From Nocardioides silvaticus (GTDB taxonomy: Bacteria; Actinomycetota; Actinomycetes; Propionibacteriales; Nocardioidaceae), in contig NZ_QGDD01000002.1 in NCBI RefSeq assembly GCF_003160695.1, positions 186,001 to 250,000 of the forward strand: a DNA stretch of 64,000 nt, read 5' to 3'. Both the position numbers and the translations under genes were made by a program. The notes beneath the pieces are model-generated. The model saw only the letters and a list, made by a program, of their open reading frames with translations, had not been told where the DNA came from and searched no databases. Positions 45,333-53,146 of this stretch are shown in pieces. Position 1 is the stretch's first letter, and each line of letters begins with the position of its first letter.

Positions 45333-46268
45333 CTACGCCAGCCTGCCCCCGACGGCCTCGAGCACCCGCTCGAGGCCGTCGGCGTCCCAGGCCGCCGCCC
45401 GGGCGCGCAACGTGAGCACGGTGCGACCGCCGTGCCCGACGGCTCCGAGCGAGATGCCGGTGCCGCCAGCCGTGACCGGGAAGAACGCCAGCCGCTCGAC
45501 CGCGGGGGCTCCGACCTCACCGAGGTGCGAGACGAGCAGTGTCGACCCCAGGCGCCGGGCCAGGACCCGCATGGCCACGGCGGCGGCGCGGTCGACGAAC
45601 CCCGAGCCGGCGACCGGTGGCCGCTCCACCGGAGCCTCCCGCAGCGCCCGGTCGATGCCGTACAGGTCGAGCCGCTCGACGTCCCGCAACCGCAGCAGCG
45701 CGCTCCGGTCGGCGATCGGGCCGGAGGCGGCAGGGTCCCGGGTGACGCCCACGGCGACGGCCACCCGCGGACCGGCGCCGCGGTCGACCAGGGCCCGGAC
45801 GGCCGCGTGCACCACCTCGGCGGTGCGGTACGTGCCCGGCACGTCGATCTCGACCATCGTGTCACCGTCGCGAGATCCGACCGGTGGGTCCACGGGCACC
45901 CGCGCCGGCGGACGGAACGCCGCCTCGGCCAGCCGCCGCCCGACCGTGCCCGCATAGCCGTGGCCGGACGGGCGCTCGCCCACGCCCCTGGCCGACGAGG
46001 TGACCGGCCCGTGGCCCCTCTGCTCCAGCACCCGGAGCAGGCCGAGACCGTCGACGGCGCTGTGGTGGGCCGACACGACCAGCTCGCGTCCGACCGCACC
46101 GACGAGGACCGGTGCGGGATCCGGCGCGGCCAGCTGGCGGCGCAGCTCGGTCACCGAGGTCGCCGAACGGACGTCGGCGGCCGGTGCGGGAGGGTCGAGG
46201 AGCCGGGCGTCGAGGAGGATCCGCCACCCGATCGACGGGTCCGCGACCCAGCGGCCCCGAGCGGTCAT
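45333..46268 (-). CDS. condensation-domain-like acyltransferase
   Basis: A 311-residue protein with the catalytic HHxxxDG motif intact (H68-G74, SAHHSAVDGLG), as in condensation domains, PapA-type and wax ester/DGAT acyltransferases. The second half has SGFVDRAAAVAMRVLARRLGSTLLVSHLGEVG, cut by Gly turns, similar to the DFGWG-containing half of the fold though that motif is not evident. At 311 residues it is shorter than the usual 420-450, so one lobe is reduced. The ATG overlaps the methyltransferase stop (ATGA), so the two are co-expressed. It may acylate a lipid or glycan from the adjacent cluster. Confidence 0.7.
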   Translation of the reverse strand: MTARGRWVADPSIGWRILLDARLLDPPAPAADVRSATSVTELRRQLAAPDPAPVLVGAVGRELVVSAHHSAVDGLGLLRVLEQRGHGPVTSSARGVGERPSGHGYAGTVGRRLAEAAFRPPARVPVDPPVGSRDGDTMVEIDVPGTYRTAEVVHAAVRALVDRGAGPRVAVAVGVTRDPAASGPIADRSALLRLRDVERLDLYGIDRALREAPVERPPVAGSGFVDRAAAVAMRVLARRLGSTLLVSHLGEVGAPAVERLAFFPVTAGGTGISLGAVGHGGRTVLTLRARAAAWDADGLERVLEAVGGRLA

Positions 46269-46963
46269 GGCTTGCGCGCCACGACCACCAGGCTCACGCC
46301 GGGCAGCCGGCGCAGGGGCAGCACGCGCTCGAGGGCGACGGCGGAGCGCAGCCCCGCGTTGAGCACCGGGTGCACCGGCTCCATCTCGCTCTCGGCCTCG
46401 CTGTGCCGCCGGCGCCGCGCTCGTACGACGGGTCGCAGCAGGACGTTCCACGACCACAGGTCCTCGACGACGAGCCCGGCCCCGGTGACCAGCGCGGCCA
46501 GCTGGTCGCGCTCGTAACGCCGGAAGTGGCCGAGCGCCACGTCGTGTCCGCTCCACAGCTTCATGCTGCAGGGCACGGCGACGAGCAGCCGACCGCCGGG
46601 CCGCAGCACCCGGAACGTCTCGTCCGCCACCGCCCCGTCGTCCTCGATGTGCTCCCAGACGTCGGTCGCCATCACCAGGTCGAACGTGGCATCGGTGAAC
46701 GGGAGCCGGGTGGCGTCACCCCGCACCACCGCGAGACCGCGCGAGGCGGCGATCTCGGCGCCGGTGGGGGAGTACTCCAGCCCGGTCACCGACCAGCCGA
46801 GGTCACGGAGGACGGCGGTGTTGCCGCCCCCTGCGCACCCCACGTCGAGCGCCCGGCCCGGGGACCAGGAACCCGCAGTACGACGCACCATCGCCCGCCG
46901 TTCGGCGTACCACCAGTGCCGCTCCTCGAGGGCGGCCGACTTGGCGATCTCCTCGTCGTCCAC
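46265..46963 (-). CDS. class I SAM-dependent methyltransferase
   Basis: 232 residues. The SAM motif I is ALDVGCAGGGNTAVL, followed by the acidic GLEYS, RGDATRLPF and MATDVWEHIEDD, typical of ubiE/Coq-like class I enzymes. An N-terminal HWWYAERR segment and the C-terminal basic helix are seen in methyltransferases from glycan and lipid clusters. GTG at 46963 lies 6 bases after TAGAGT, so it is leaderless. It is the first gene of a two-gene unit with the acyltransferase. Confidence 0.85.
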   Translation of the reverse strand: MDDEEIAKSAALEERHWWYAERRAMVRRTAGSWSPGRALDVGCAGGGNTAVLRDLGWSVTGLEYSPTGAEIAASRGLAVVRGDATRLPFTDATFDLVMATDVWEHIEDDGAVADETFRVLRPGGRLLVAVPCSMKLWSGHDVALGHFRRYERDQLAALVTGAGLVVEDLWSWNVLLRPVVRARRRRHSEAESEMEPVHPVLNAGLRSAVALERVLPLRRLPGVSLVVVARKP

Positions 46964-46969
46964 GCGGCG

Positions 46970-46975
46970 ACTCTA
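46970..46975 (-). promoter_or_regulatory. leaderless promoter of the methyltransferase/acyltransferase pair (-10)
   Basis: The minus strand reads TAGAGT, 6 bases, then GTG at 46963. Confidence 0.6.
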
Positions 46976-47043
46976 GTGGGCCGTTCGAGGCGGTCGGGTG
47001 CGCCACCGGATCCGATAACACCGGGCCGAAATCGGCCGCAGGT

Positions 47044-47892
47044 CTACACCAGTGGTCCAGACCTGGTGCCGGTCAGGAGGTCGGCCCCGAAGATCGCGGT
47101 GCCGGGGGTCAGCCGGCCGCGCACCGCGGACCAGCCGCCCCAGAGCCGGTCGTGGCCGGCGGGCCACTCCGGCTCCAGCAGGGTGGTGAGGTGGAATCCG
47201 GCGCCGGCGAGGATGCCGACCCAGTCGCCGAGCGTGCGGTGGTGCTCGACGTAGGCGATCGCGCCGGTGGTGTCGTCGACCTCGACGTAGGGCGTGCGGT
47301 CCCAGTACGGCTGGGTGGCGGTCAGCCCCTCCTCGGTCGGGTCGTCGGGGAACATCCAGCGGGTGGGGTGGGTGATCGAGAACGCGAACCGCCCGCCGGG
47401 CCGCAGCACGCGAGCGGCCTCGGCGACGGCGCGCTCGATGTCGGCGACGAACTGGAGCGCCCCGAAGGCGCAGAAGACGACGTCGAAGCTCCCGTCGGCG
47501 AAGGGCAGCACCGTCGCGGTGCCGCGCACGCTGGGCACGGCGATGCCGGTCTCCTCGTCGATGCGCAGCGAGTGCTGGAGCTGGCGGTGCGAGAGGTCGA
47601 GGCCGAACGCCCGGCCGCCCTGGTCGCGGATCCAGCGCGAGCACTGCCCGGCGCCGGAGCCCACCTCGAGCACGTCCTTGCCGACGAGCGGTCCGAGGAT
47701 CCCGGCCTGCGCCTCGGTCAGCCCCTCCGGCCCCCACACGAAGCCGACGTCTCCGAGGAAGTCGCCGTGGGTGGCCTGGTACTCGTCGGCGTACCGGTCC
47801 CAGTCCAGACCGTTCGCGTGACGGGACTCGTCCTCCGTCGCTTCCCGGCGGTGCGCCGTCACGGGAGGATGGGGCCAGTGCTGCTGCTCCAC
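47044..47892 (-). CDS. class I SAM-dependent methyltransferase
   Basis: 282 residues. SAM motif I is VLEVGSGAGQCSRWI, then GLDLSHRQLQ, FADGSFDVVFCAFGALQFV and RVLRPGGRFAFS. It has a family-specific Trp-rich N-terminus and a long C-terminal lid (PTRWMFPDDP). GTG at 47892 follows TACGCT by 7 bases, again leaderless; longer frames upstream would cross the rpsA promoter. The substrate is unknown. It is not the same family as the neighbouring methyltransferase. Confidence 0.85.
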   Translation of the reverse strand: MEQQHWPHPPVTAHRREATEDESRHANGLDWDRYADEYQATHGDFLGDVGFVWGPEGLTEAQAGILGPLVGKDVLEVGSGAGQCSRWIRDQGGRAFGLDLSHRQLQHSLRIDEETGIAVPSVRGTATVLPFADGSFDVVFCAFGALQFVADIERAVAEAARVLRPGGRFAFSITHPTRWMFPDDPTEEGLTATQPYWDRTPYVEVDDTTGAIAYVEHHRTLGDWVGILAGAGFHLTTLLEPEWPAGHDRLWGGWSAVRGRLTPGTAIFGADLLTGTRSGPLV

Positions 47893-47899
47893 GGCGACG

Positions 47900-47905
47900 A
47901 GCGTA
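47900..47905 (-). promoter_or_regulatory. leaderless promoter of the second methyltransferase (-10)
   Basis: The minus strand reads TACGCT, 7 bases, then GTG at 47892. Confidence 0.55.
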
Positions 47906-47949
47906 CTGCGCGAGGACTCGTCAGTTGGACTCAGGACTCGGCGCCCGCG

Positions 47950-47955
47950 TACCCT
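47950..47955 (+). promoter_or_regulatory. -10 element of rpsA
   Basis: TACCCT precedes a leader of about 80 bases before the ATG at 48044. TTGGAC about 19 bases upstream is a possible -35. The leader is unusually C/T-rich near its end, and the only ribosome-site-like string, AAGGA, is about 13 bases from the ATG. S1 genes often have such leaders for autoregulation. Confidence 0.45.
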
Positions 47956-48043
47956 GGAATGTCGCGGTCCGAGGACCGCTGTCGAACATCCCAACGCTGT
48001 ACTTTCCCTACTACATCTGCCCACCCAAGGACTGACCCACTCT

Positions 48044-49540
48044 ATGACGAGCACCATCTCGACCCCCCTCGCGAGCAGCTACGACGACAACGCGCCCCAG
48101 GTGGCCGTGAACGACATCGGCTCCGAGGCGGACTTCCTGGCCGCGATCGACCAGACCATCAAGTACTTCAACGACGGTGACATCGTGGATGGCACCATCG
48201 TCAAGGTCGACCGGGACGAGGTCCTGCTCGACATCGGCTACAAGACCGAGGGCGTCATCCCCTCGCGCGAGCTCTCCATCAAGCACGACGTCGACCCGTC
48301 CGAGGTCGTCGAGGTCGGCGACAAGGTCGAGGCCCTGGTTCTCCAGAAGGAGGACAAGGAGGGTCGCCTGATCCTGTCCAAGAAGCGCGCCCAGTACGAG
48401 CGCGCCTGGGGCACGATCGAGGAGATCAAGGAGGCCGACGGCGTCGTCGAGGGCACCGTCATCGAGGTCGTCAAGGGTGGTCTGATCATCGACATCGGCC
48501 TGCGTGGCTTCCTCCCCGCCTCGCTGGTGGAGATGCGCCGGGTGCGCGACCTGCAGCCGTACGTCGGCCAGACGCTCGAGGCGAAGATCATCGAGCTCGA
48601 CAAGAACCGCAACAACGTGGTCCTCTCCCGCCGTGCCTGGCTCGAGCAGACCCAGTCCGAGGTCCGTCACGGCTTCCTCACCCAGCTGCAGAAGGGCCAG
48701 ATCCGCAAGGGTGTCGTGTCCTCGATCGTCAACTTCGGTGCGTTCGTGGACCTCGGCGGCGTCGACGGCCTCGTCCACGTCTCCGAGCTGTCCTGGAAGC
48801 ACATCGACCACCCGTCCGAGGTGGTCGCCGTCGGTGACGAGGTCACCGTCGAGGTGCTCGACGTCGACATGGACCGCGAGCGGGTCTCGCTGTCGCTCAA
48901 GGCGACGCAGGAGGACCCCTGGCAGCACTTCGCCCGCACCCACCAGATCGGCCAGATCGTGCCCGGCAAGGTCACCAAGCTGGTGCCCTTCGGCTCGTTC
49001 GTGCGGGTCGAGGAGGGCATCGAGGGCCTGGTCCACATCTCCGAGCTGGCCGAGCGCCACGTGGAGATCCCCGAGCAGGTCGTCCAGGTCAACGACGACG
49101 TCATGGTCAAGATCATCGACATCGACCTCGAGCGTCGCCGGATCTCGCTCTCGCTGAAGCAGGCGAACGAGAACCCCGCCGCGTCCGACGTCGAGGAGTT
49201 CGACCCGACCCTCTACGGCATGCCGGCGACCTACGACGAGCAGGGCAACTACGTCTACCCCGAGGGCTTCGACCCCGAGACGGGCGAGTGGCTCGAGGGC
49301 TACGAGGAGCAGCGTGCGGTCTGGGAGGACCAGTACGCCAAGGCGCACGCCCGCTGGGAGGCGCACGTCAAGCAGCAGGCCGAGGCCAAGCAGGCCGAGA
49401 TCGAGGCCGGCGAGGCGACGTCGTACTCCTCCGGCTCGGGCTCGAGCGAGGACACCGAAGCCGAGGACGCGGGCGGCTCGCTCGCCTCGGACGAGGCGCT
49501 GCAGGCGCTCCGCGAGAAGCTGACCGGCGGCGGTGCCTGA
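48044..49540 (+). CDS. rpsA: 30S ribosomal protein S1
   Basis: 498 residues with four S1 RNA-binding repeats: about 45-115 (GTIVKVDRDEVLLDIGYKTEG), 130-200 (GTVIEVVKGGLIIDIG), 218-285 (GVVSSIVNFGAFVDLGG) and 303-370 (GKVTKLVPFGSFVRVEEG). It ends in an acidic, Ser-rich tail with a coiled stretch (QYAKAHARWEAHVKQQAEAK). This is the actinobacterial four-repeat form rather than the six-repeat E. coli form. It binds mRNA on the 30S subunit. It is followed by a strong terminator. Confidence 0.97.
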   Translation: MTSTISTPLASSYDDNAPQVAVNDIGSEADFLAAIDQTIKYFNDGDIVDGTIVKVDRDEVLLDIGYKTEGVIPSRELSIKHDVDPSEVVEVGDKVEALVLQKEDKEGRLILSKKRAQYERAWGTIEEIKEADGVVEGTVIEVVKGGLIIDIGLRGFLPASLVEMRRVRDLQPYVGQTLEAKIIELDKNRNNVVLSRRAWLEQTQSEVRHGFLTQLQKGQIRKGVVSSIVNFGAFVDLGGVDGLVHVSELSWKHIDHPSEVVAVGDEVTVEVLDVDMDRERVSLSLKATQEDPWQHFARTHQIGQIVPGKVTKLVPFGSFVRVEEGIEGLVHISELAERHVEIPEQVVQVNDDVMVKIIDIDLERRRISLSLKQANENPAASDVEEFDPTLYGMPATYDEQGNYVYPEGFDPETGEWLEGYEEQRAVWEDQYAKAHARWEAHVKQQAEAKQAEIEAGEATSYSSGSGSSEDTEAEDAGGSLASDEALQALREKLTGGGA

Positions 49541-49552
49541 GCCTGTCGAAGG
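49536..49552 (+). repeat. CCTGAGCCTGTCGAAGG element across the rpsA stop codon
   Basis: This 17-mer contains the rpsA TGA. The string is familiar to me as a short motif that recurs near gene ends in many high-GC bacteria. Only this one copy was noticed in the window. Confidence 0.4.
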
Positions 49553-49571
49553 CAACTGACCGCTCACGCAG

Positions 49572-49602
49572 AAGGCCCCCACGTCATCGACGTGGGGGCC
49601 TT
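49572..49602 (+). terminator. rpsA terminator (bidirectional)
   Basis: A perfect 14-bp stem (AAGGCCCCCACGTC with its complement) has a 3-base loop. T-containing ends on both strands let it also end the minus-strand small-protein gene that stops at 49627. Confidence 0.85.
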
Positions 49603-49626
49603 GTGCATTGCGTGCGTCTGCGGCGA

Positions 49627-49797
49627 TCAGGCCAGGCGCGAGCCGCCGCGTGCCGGCGGGAGGAACCGGCGGTCGAGCTGGTGGGACAGGGGAGGAGTCG
49701 TGGGACCGCGGCCCTCACGGACGAGCGTGACAACAGTGCTGACCGTGCCGACCACGACCAGTGCAGAAAGAAGAACCGTCATGATCATGGAACCCAT
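49627..49797 (-). CDS. small membrane protein, 56 aa (tandem paralogue A)
   Basis: One N-terminal helix (IMTVLLSALVVVGTVSTVVTLV) is followed by a conserved cytoplasmic or external tail VREGRGPTTPPLSHQL and RRFLPPARGG. The tail R-E/D-GRGP-x2-PP-x-SH-x2-D-x2-FLPPAR is shared with the next gene, which shows that both are real proteins. No named family is known to me. ATG at 49797 is the first in frame; its ribosome site is weak, so an ATG three or five codons later is possible. Confidence 0.6.
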   Translation of the reverse strand: MGSMIMTVLLSALVVVGTVSTVVTLVREGRGPTTPPLSHQLDRRFLPPARGGSRLA

Positions 49798-49844
49798 GGT
49801 GCGCCTGCGTTCTTCCCGGGTCCAGGGGTGATCTGCGCCGCAGG

Positions 49845-50006
49845 TCAACGGTGGGTGAGGGCGCGGGCCGGCGGGAGGAAGCTCGGGTCGACGGAGTGCG
49901 AGGTCGGCGGCGCCGAGGGACCGCGGCCGTCGCGGTAGAGGGAGTAGGCCGTGCCGAAGAGGCCGGCGAGGACGGTGAGGGTGAGGAGGAAGAGGAAGAG
50001 TGCCAT
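49845..50006 (-). CDS. small membrane protein, 53 aa (tandem paralogue B)
   Basis: One helix (ALFLFLLTLTVLAGLFGTAYSLY) and then RDGRGPSAPPTSHSVD and PSFLPPAR, the same tail as paralogue A. The ATG has GGAGGAG 10 bases upstream. The gap to paralogue A is 47 bases. The start region and upstream 75 bp carry repeated TGGCAGAAA motifs and a palindrome shared with the divergent AraC-type regulator gene, so regulation by that protein is plausible. Confidence 0.65.
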   Translation of the reverse strand: MALFLFLLTLTVLAGLFGTAYSLYRDGRGPSAPPTSHSVDPSFLPPARALTHR

Positions 50007-50034
50007 GGCAGAAAGTCTCCTCCGTGCGTGATCC

Positions 50035-50078
50035 TGCCACCAGTGGCAGAAAAGCCGGACTCCGTTGATTTTCTGCCA
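50035..50078. promoter_or_regulatory. candidate operator: TGCCAC palindrome and TGGCAGAAA repeats
   Basis: TGCCAC-CA-GTGGCA (50035-50048) is a perfect palindrome. TGGCAGAAAA at 50044-50053 and its complement TTTTCTGCCA at 50069-50078 form a second symmetric pair; a third copy (TGGCAGAAA) is at 50006-50014. The cluster fills the gap between the small membrane gene and the GlxA-type regulator. Confidence 0.6.
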
Positions 50079-50099
50079 GAGGCGTGATTGCATGGCGCG

Positions 50100-51065
50100 A
50101 TGCTGACCAACGTGGCCGTGCTGGCCTACGAGGGCGTGGCCCCGTTCGAGCTCGGGGTGCTCTGCGAGGCGTTCGGCCTCGACCGCACCCAGCACGGCGT
50201 GCCGAGGCTGGAGTTCGCCGTCTGCGCCCAGTCGCCGGAGCCGATCCCGACGTCCATGGGGTTCTCCCTGCAGGTCCACGAAGGCCTCGAACGGGTGCGC
50301 GACGCCGACCTGGTCGCCGTGCCGGCCCTGCCGCGCGGCCGAGCGGCGCCCGGACCGGTGCTCGACGCCATCCGCGAGGCCTACGACCGAGGAGCCCGGA
50401 TCCTCTCGGTCTGCAGCGGCGCGTTCACGCTCGGTGAGGCCGGACTGCTGGACGGCCGCGAGTGCACCACCCACTGGATGTACACCCAGGAGCTCCAGAG
50501 CCGGTTCCCTGCCGCCAAGGTGGTGCCGGAGGTGCTCTACGTCGACACCGGCCAGGTCGTCACCAGCGCCGGGACCGCGGCCGGCCTCGACGCCTGCCTG
50601 CACATCTGGCGCCAGGAGTACGGCGCGGCCGTGGCGAGCATGGTCGCCCGGCGGGCCGTCGTACCCCCGCACCGCGACGGGGGCCAGGCGCAGTACATCG
50701 CGCGGGCGGTGCCCGCGTGCGACGCCGACACGCTCCGGCCGCTGCTCTCGTGGATCCTCGAGAACCTGGGCGAGGAGCACAGCGTCGACTCCCTGGCGAA
50801 GCGGGCGCTGATGTCGCCGCGCACCTTCGCCCGACGGTTCCGCGACGAGACCGGCACCACGCCCCACAGCTGGGTGACCGCGCAACGGGTGGCGGCTGCC
50901 GAGGAGCTGCTGGAGACCACGGAGCAGCCGGTGGAGTGGATCGCGAGCGAGGTCGGCTTCGGCAACGCCGCGGCGCTGCGGCACCACTTCCAGCGGATCC
51001 GCGGGGTCAGCCCCCTGCAGTACCGCCGGACGTTCTGTCCCGCGCCCGCCGAGGCTTCCGCCTGA
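50100..51065 (+). CDS. GlxA-family AraC-type transcriptional regulator
   Basis: 321 residues. Residues 1-180 are a DJ-1/PfpI-like domain with the Cys of SVCSGAFTLGEAGLL and CTTHW. Residues 225-315 are an AraC helix-turn-helix pair with LAKRALMSPRTFARRF and the second helix IASEVGFGNAAALRHHFQ, ending GVSPLQYRR. Such regulators sense small metabolites. ATG at 50100 is used; a TTG at 50088 with AGAGG 5 bases upstream has the better ribosome site and would add 4 residues. The upstream operator-like repeats suggest self-control and control of the divergent small membrane genes. Confidence 0.9.
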   Translation: MLTNVAVLAYEGVAPFELGVLCEAFGLDRTQHGVPRLEFAVCAQSPEPIPTSMGFSLQVHEGLERVRDADLVAVPALPRGRAAPGPVLDAIREAYDRGARILSVCSGAFTLGEAGLLDGRECTTHWMYTQELQSRFPAAKVVPEVLYVDTGQVVTSAGTAAGLDACLHIWRQEYGAAVASMVARRAVVPPHRDGGQAQYIARAVPACDADTLRPLLSWILENLGEEHSVDSLAKRALMSPRTFARRFRDETGTTPHSWVTAQRVAAAEELLETTEQPVEWIASEVGFGNAAALRHHFQRIRGVSPLQYRRTFCPAPAEASA

Positions 51066-51068
51066 GCC

Positions 51069-51890
51069 ATGGCGCGACGACGCATCCTCCGGGCGGGGGT
51101 CGTTCTGCTGCTGGCGTGCGCGCTCGGCCTGCCTGCCCTGCCGCCGCCGGCACCCGCGGCGACGTCGAGCCCGGTCGTGACGTGGCCGGCCAAGAAGCGC
51201 ACCCTCGAGGACGGCCGCACCTACTTCGTGCGGGCACCCGTCTGCAAGCCGGCCCGTTCGGCCTACTGCCAGAAGTTCCTCCAGCGGCGGCGGTCGTTGG
51301 TCTTCTTCCTGCACGGGGCGACCGGGGACGAGAGCCGCGAGGCGGCGTCGGGCTGGCTGGGAGGACTCCACTCGCTGAGTCGCGACACCATCTTCGTCTT
51401 CGGCCTGACCGAGAACGGCCAGGGGCGGTGGGATGCCGGCTTCTGCTGCACCGCGCAGCCGGTCGACGACATCGGTTACCTCGCCGACGTGGTGGGCGAC
51501 GTCTCCCGCAGGTGGAGGATCGACCGGACGCGGATCGGCGCGATGGGGCTCTCCAACGGCGGGATGCTGGCTCTTCGTGCGGCGTGTGAACGACCCGACC
51601 TGCTGGCAACGGTGGCGGCGCTCGCTGCGACCTTCGACGGACCGTGCGACGTCGGCCGGATCCGGGTCCGCCAGTGGCACGGGGAGGACGACCGCACCGT
51701 TCCCCTCGAAGGGGGGACGTTCACGTTCGGCGGCCGGGTCATCACGTTGCCGCCTGTCGCCTCGCTCCCGGAACGGATGGCGGAGGAGTCGACCTTCGGG
51801 CTGCGGGTGCTCCAGGACCGGGGACACGGGATGTCCTGGTCCGAGTTCAGCGCCGCGACCAAGTGGCTGGTCAGGCGCCTCGCGGAGTAA
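51069..51890 (+). CDS. exported LpqC/feruloyl esterase-like alpha/beta hydrolase
   Basis: 273 residues with a Sec signal peptide (basic start, hydrophobic LLLACALGLPALPP, cleavage near APAA at 31). The catalytic triad is visible: Ser in GLSNGGML, Asp in HGEDDRTVP and His in DRGHGMSW. The oxyanion segment is FFLHGATGDE. Paired Cys residues suit an exported protein. PHB depolymerase/feruloyl esterase relatives act on ester polymers; the substrate here is unknown. It starts 3 bases after the regulator stop, so it is co-transcribed. Its end overlaps the convergent ligase gene by 20 bp. Confidence 0.85.
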   Translation: MARRRILRAGVVLLLACALGLPALPPPAPAATSSPVVTWPAKKRTLEDGRTYFVRAPVCKPARSAYCQKFLQRRRSLVFFLHGATGDESREAASGWLGGLHSLSRDTIFVFGLTENGQGRWDAGFCCTAQPVDDIGYLADVVGDVSRRWRIDRTRIGAMGLSNGGMLALRAACERPDLLATVAALAATFDGPCDVGRIRVRQWHGEDDRTVPLEGGTFTFGGRVITLPPVASLPERMAEESTFGLRVLQDRGHGMSWSEFSAATKWLVRRLAE

Positions 51891-53139
51891 CGGGCCCGGC
51901 CAGCTCGGTCCGGCGCACCTTGCCGGTGATCGTGCGCGGCAGGCTGTCGCGGAAGACGTAGGTCTTCGGTCGCTTGGGCGGTGCCAGCCGCTCCCGGGCG
52001 TACGACGCCAGCGCGTCCTCGTCGACCTCGCCGACGACCGCTGCGCAGACCCGCTGCCCCCAGTCGGGGTCGGGCACGCCGTAGACCGCGACGTCGGCCA
52101 CGCCCGGGCACTCGCCGAGCACCTGCTCCACCTCGGCGGGGTAGACGTTGACGCCGCCGCTGATGATCAGGTCCTCGCGCCGCCCGTCGAGGTAGACGTA
52201 GCCGTCGGCGTCGATCCGGCCGTGGTCGCCGACGGTGAACGCCGGTCCGAGCGGCGTCTCGCGCCATGCGGCGGCGGTCTTCTCCGGGTCGCCGTAGTAG
52301 GTGAACCGCGCGTGGTCGGGGACGACGCACCACAAGGTGCCGTCCGGGTCGGCAGTCAGGATGCGGCCGGGCCGAGCGCGCCCGACGGTGCCCGGGCGCT
52401 GCTCCCACTCCTCGCTGCGGCAGGCCGTGAACTGGCCCTCGGTCGAGCCGTAGAACTCCCAGGTCGACCCGGCCGGGAACAGCTCGACGAGGCGTCGCTT
52501 GACGTCGGTGGGGCACGGTGCGCCCGCGTGCGCGACCAGCCGGAAGGAGGTCAGGTCCGGGACGCCGACCTCCTCCCAGTGGGCGAACAGCCGTTGCAGG
52601 TGGGTCGGGACGCAGAACATCGTCGTCGGCCGTTCCCGTGCGATCGCCGCTGTCACCGCGGCCGGTTCGAACGGCCCGGGGATGACCACCCTGCCGCCGG
52701 CCAGCATCGTGCCCATCGCGAAGCGGAGCGGCGCCGAGTGGTACAGCGGGCTCAGCACCAGGTTGACGTCGTCGGCAGTGAAACCCCACAGGTCGCGCTC
52801 CTCGGCGACCAGCGCGCGAGCCGCGGCCTCGTCCAGCAACCCCGACCACACGCCCTTGGGTGTGCCGGTGGTGCCGCTCGTGCAGTGCAGCGGCCGGCCC
52901 CGCGGAAGCCCGGCATCGGGGAGCCCGGACGCGAGCTCGGCGAGGGCCTGCTCGTCCTCGACGACGAGGGTGGGGTCGATCCCGGCGAGGATCCGGGCCC
53001 GCTCGGTCGGCGTCAGCCGGGGGTCGAGCGGCACCGGGAAGGCGCCGGCAGTCAGCAGGCGGAGCACCACGTCGAGGTAGTCGTGGGAGCCGTGCACCAG
53101 CAGCGCCACCCGGTCCCCGGTCCGCACGCCCGTCGCCAC
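51871..53139 (-). CDS. AMP-dependent acyl-CoA synthetase/ligase, short N-terminus
   Basis: 422 residues of the ANL family. The ATP loop is CTSGTTGTPKG, with A5 YGSTEG, the hinge region YLDGRREDLIISGGVNVYP and the C-terminal Lys in RTITGKVRR. The usual first 50 residues (substrate-side helix and strand) are missing: the protein begins VATGVRTGDRVALLVHG. GTG at 53139 is chosen because TACTGT lies 7 bases upstream; a GTG at 53148 overlaps the promoter itself. The substrate is a carboxylic acid, not predictable. Confidence 0.83.
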   Translation of the reverse strand: MATGVRTGDRVALLVHGSHDYLDVVLRLLTAGAFPVPLDPRLTPTERARILAGIDPTLVVEDEQALAELASGLPDAGLPRGRPLHCTSGTTGTPKGVWSGLLDEAAARALVAEERDLWGFTADDVNLVLSPLYHSAPLRFAMGTMLAGGRVVIPGPFEPAAVTAAIARERPTTMFCVPTHLQRLFAHWEEVGVPDLTSFRLVAHAGAPCPTDVKRRLVELFPAGSTWEFYGSTEGQFTACRSEEWEQRPGTVGRARPGRILTADPDGTLWCVVPDHARFTYYGDPEKTAAAWRETPLGPAFTVGDHGRIDADGYVYLDGRREDLIISGGVNVYPAEVEQVLGECPGVADVAVYGVPDPDWGQRVCAAVVGEVDEDALASYARERLAPPKRPKTYVFRDSLPRTITGKVRRTELAGPVTPRGA

Positions 53140-53146
53140 GGGTCCC

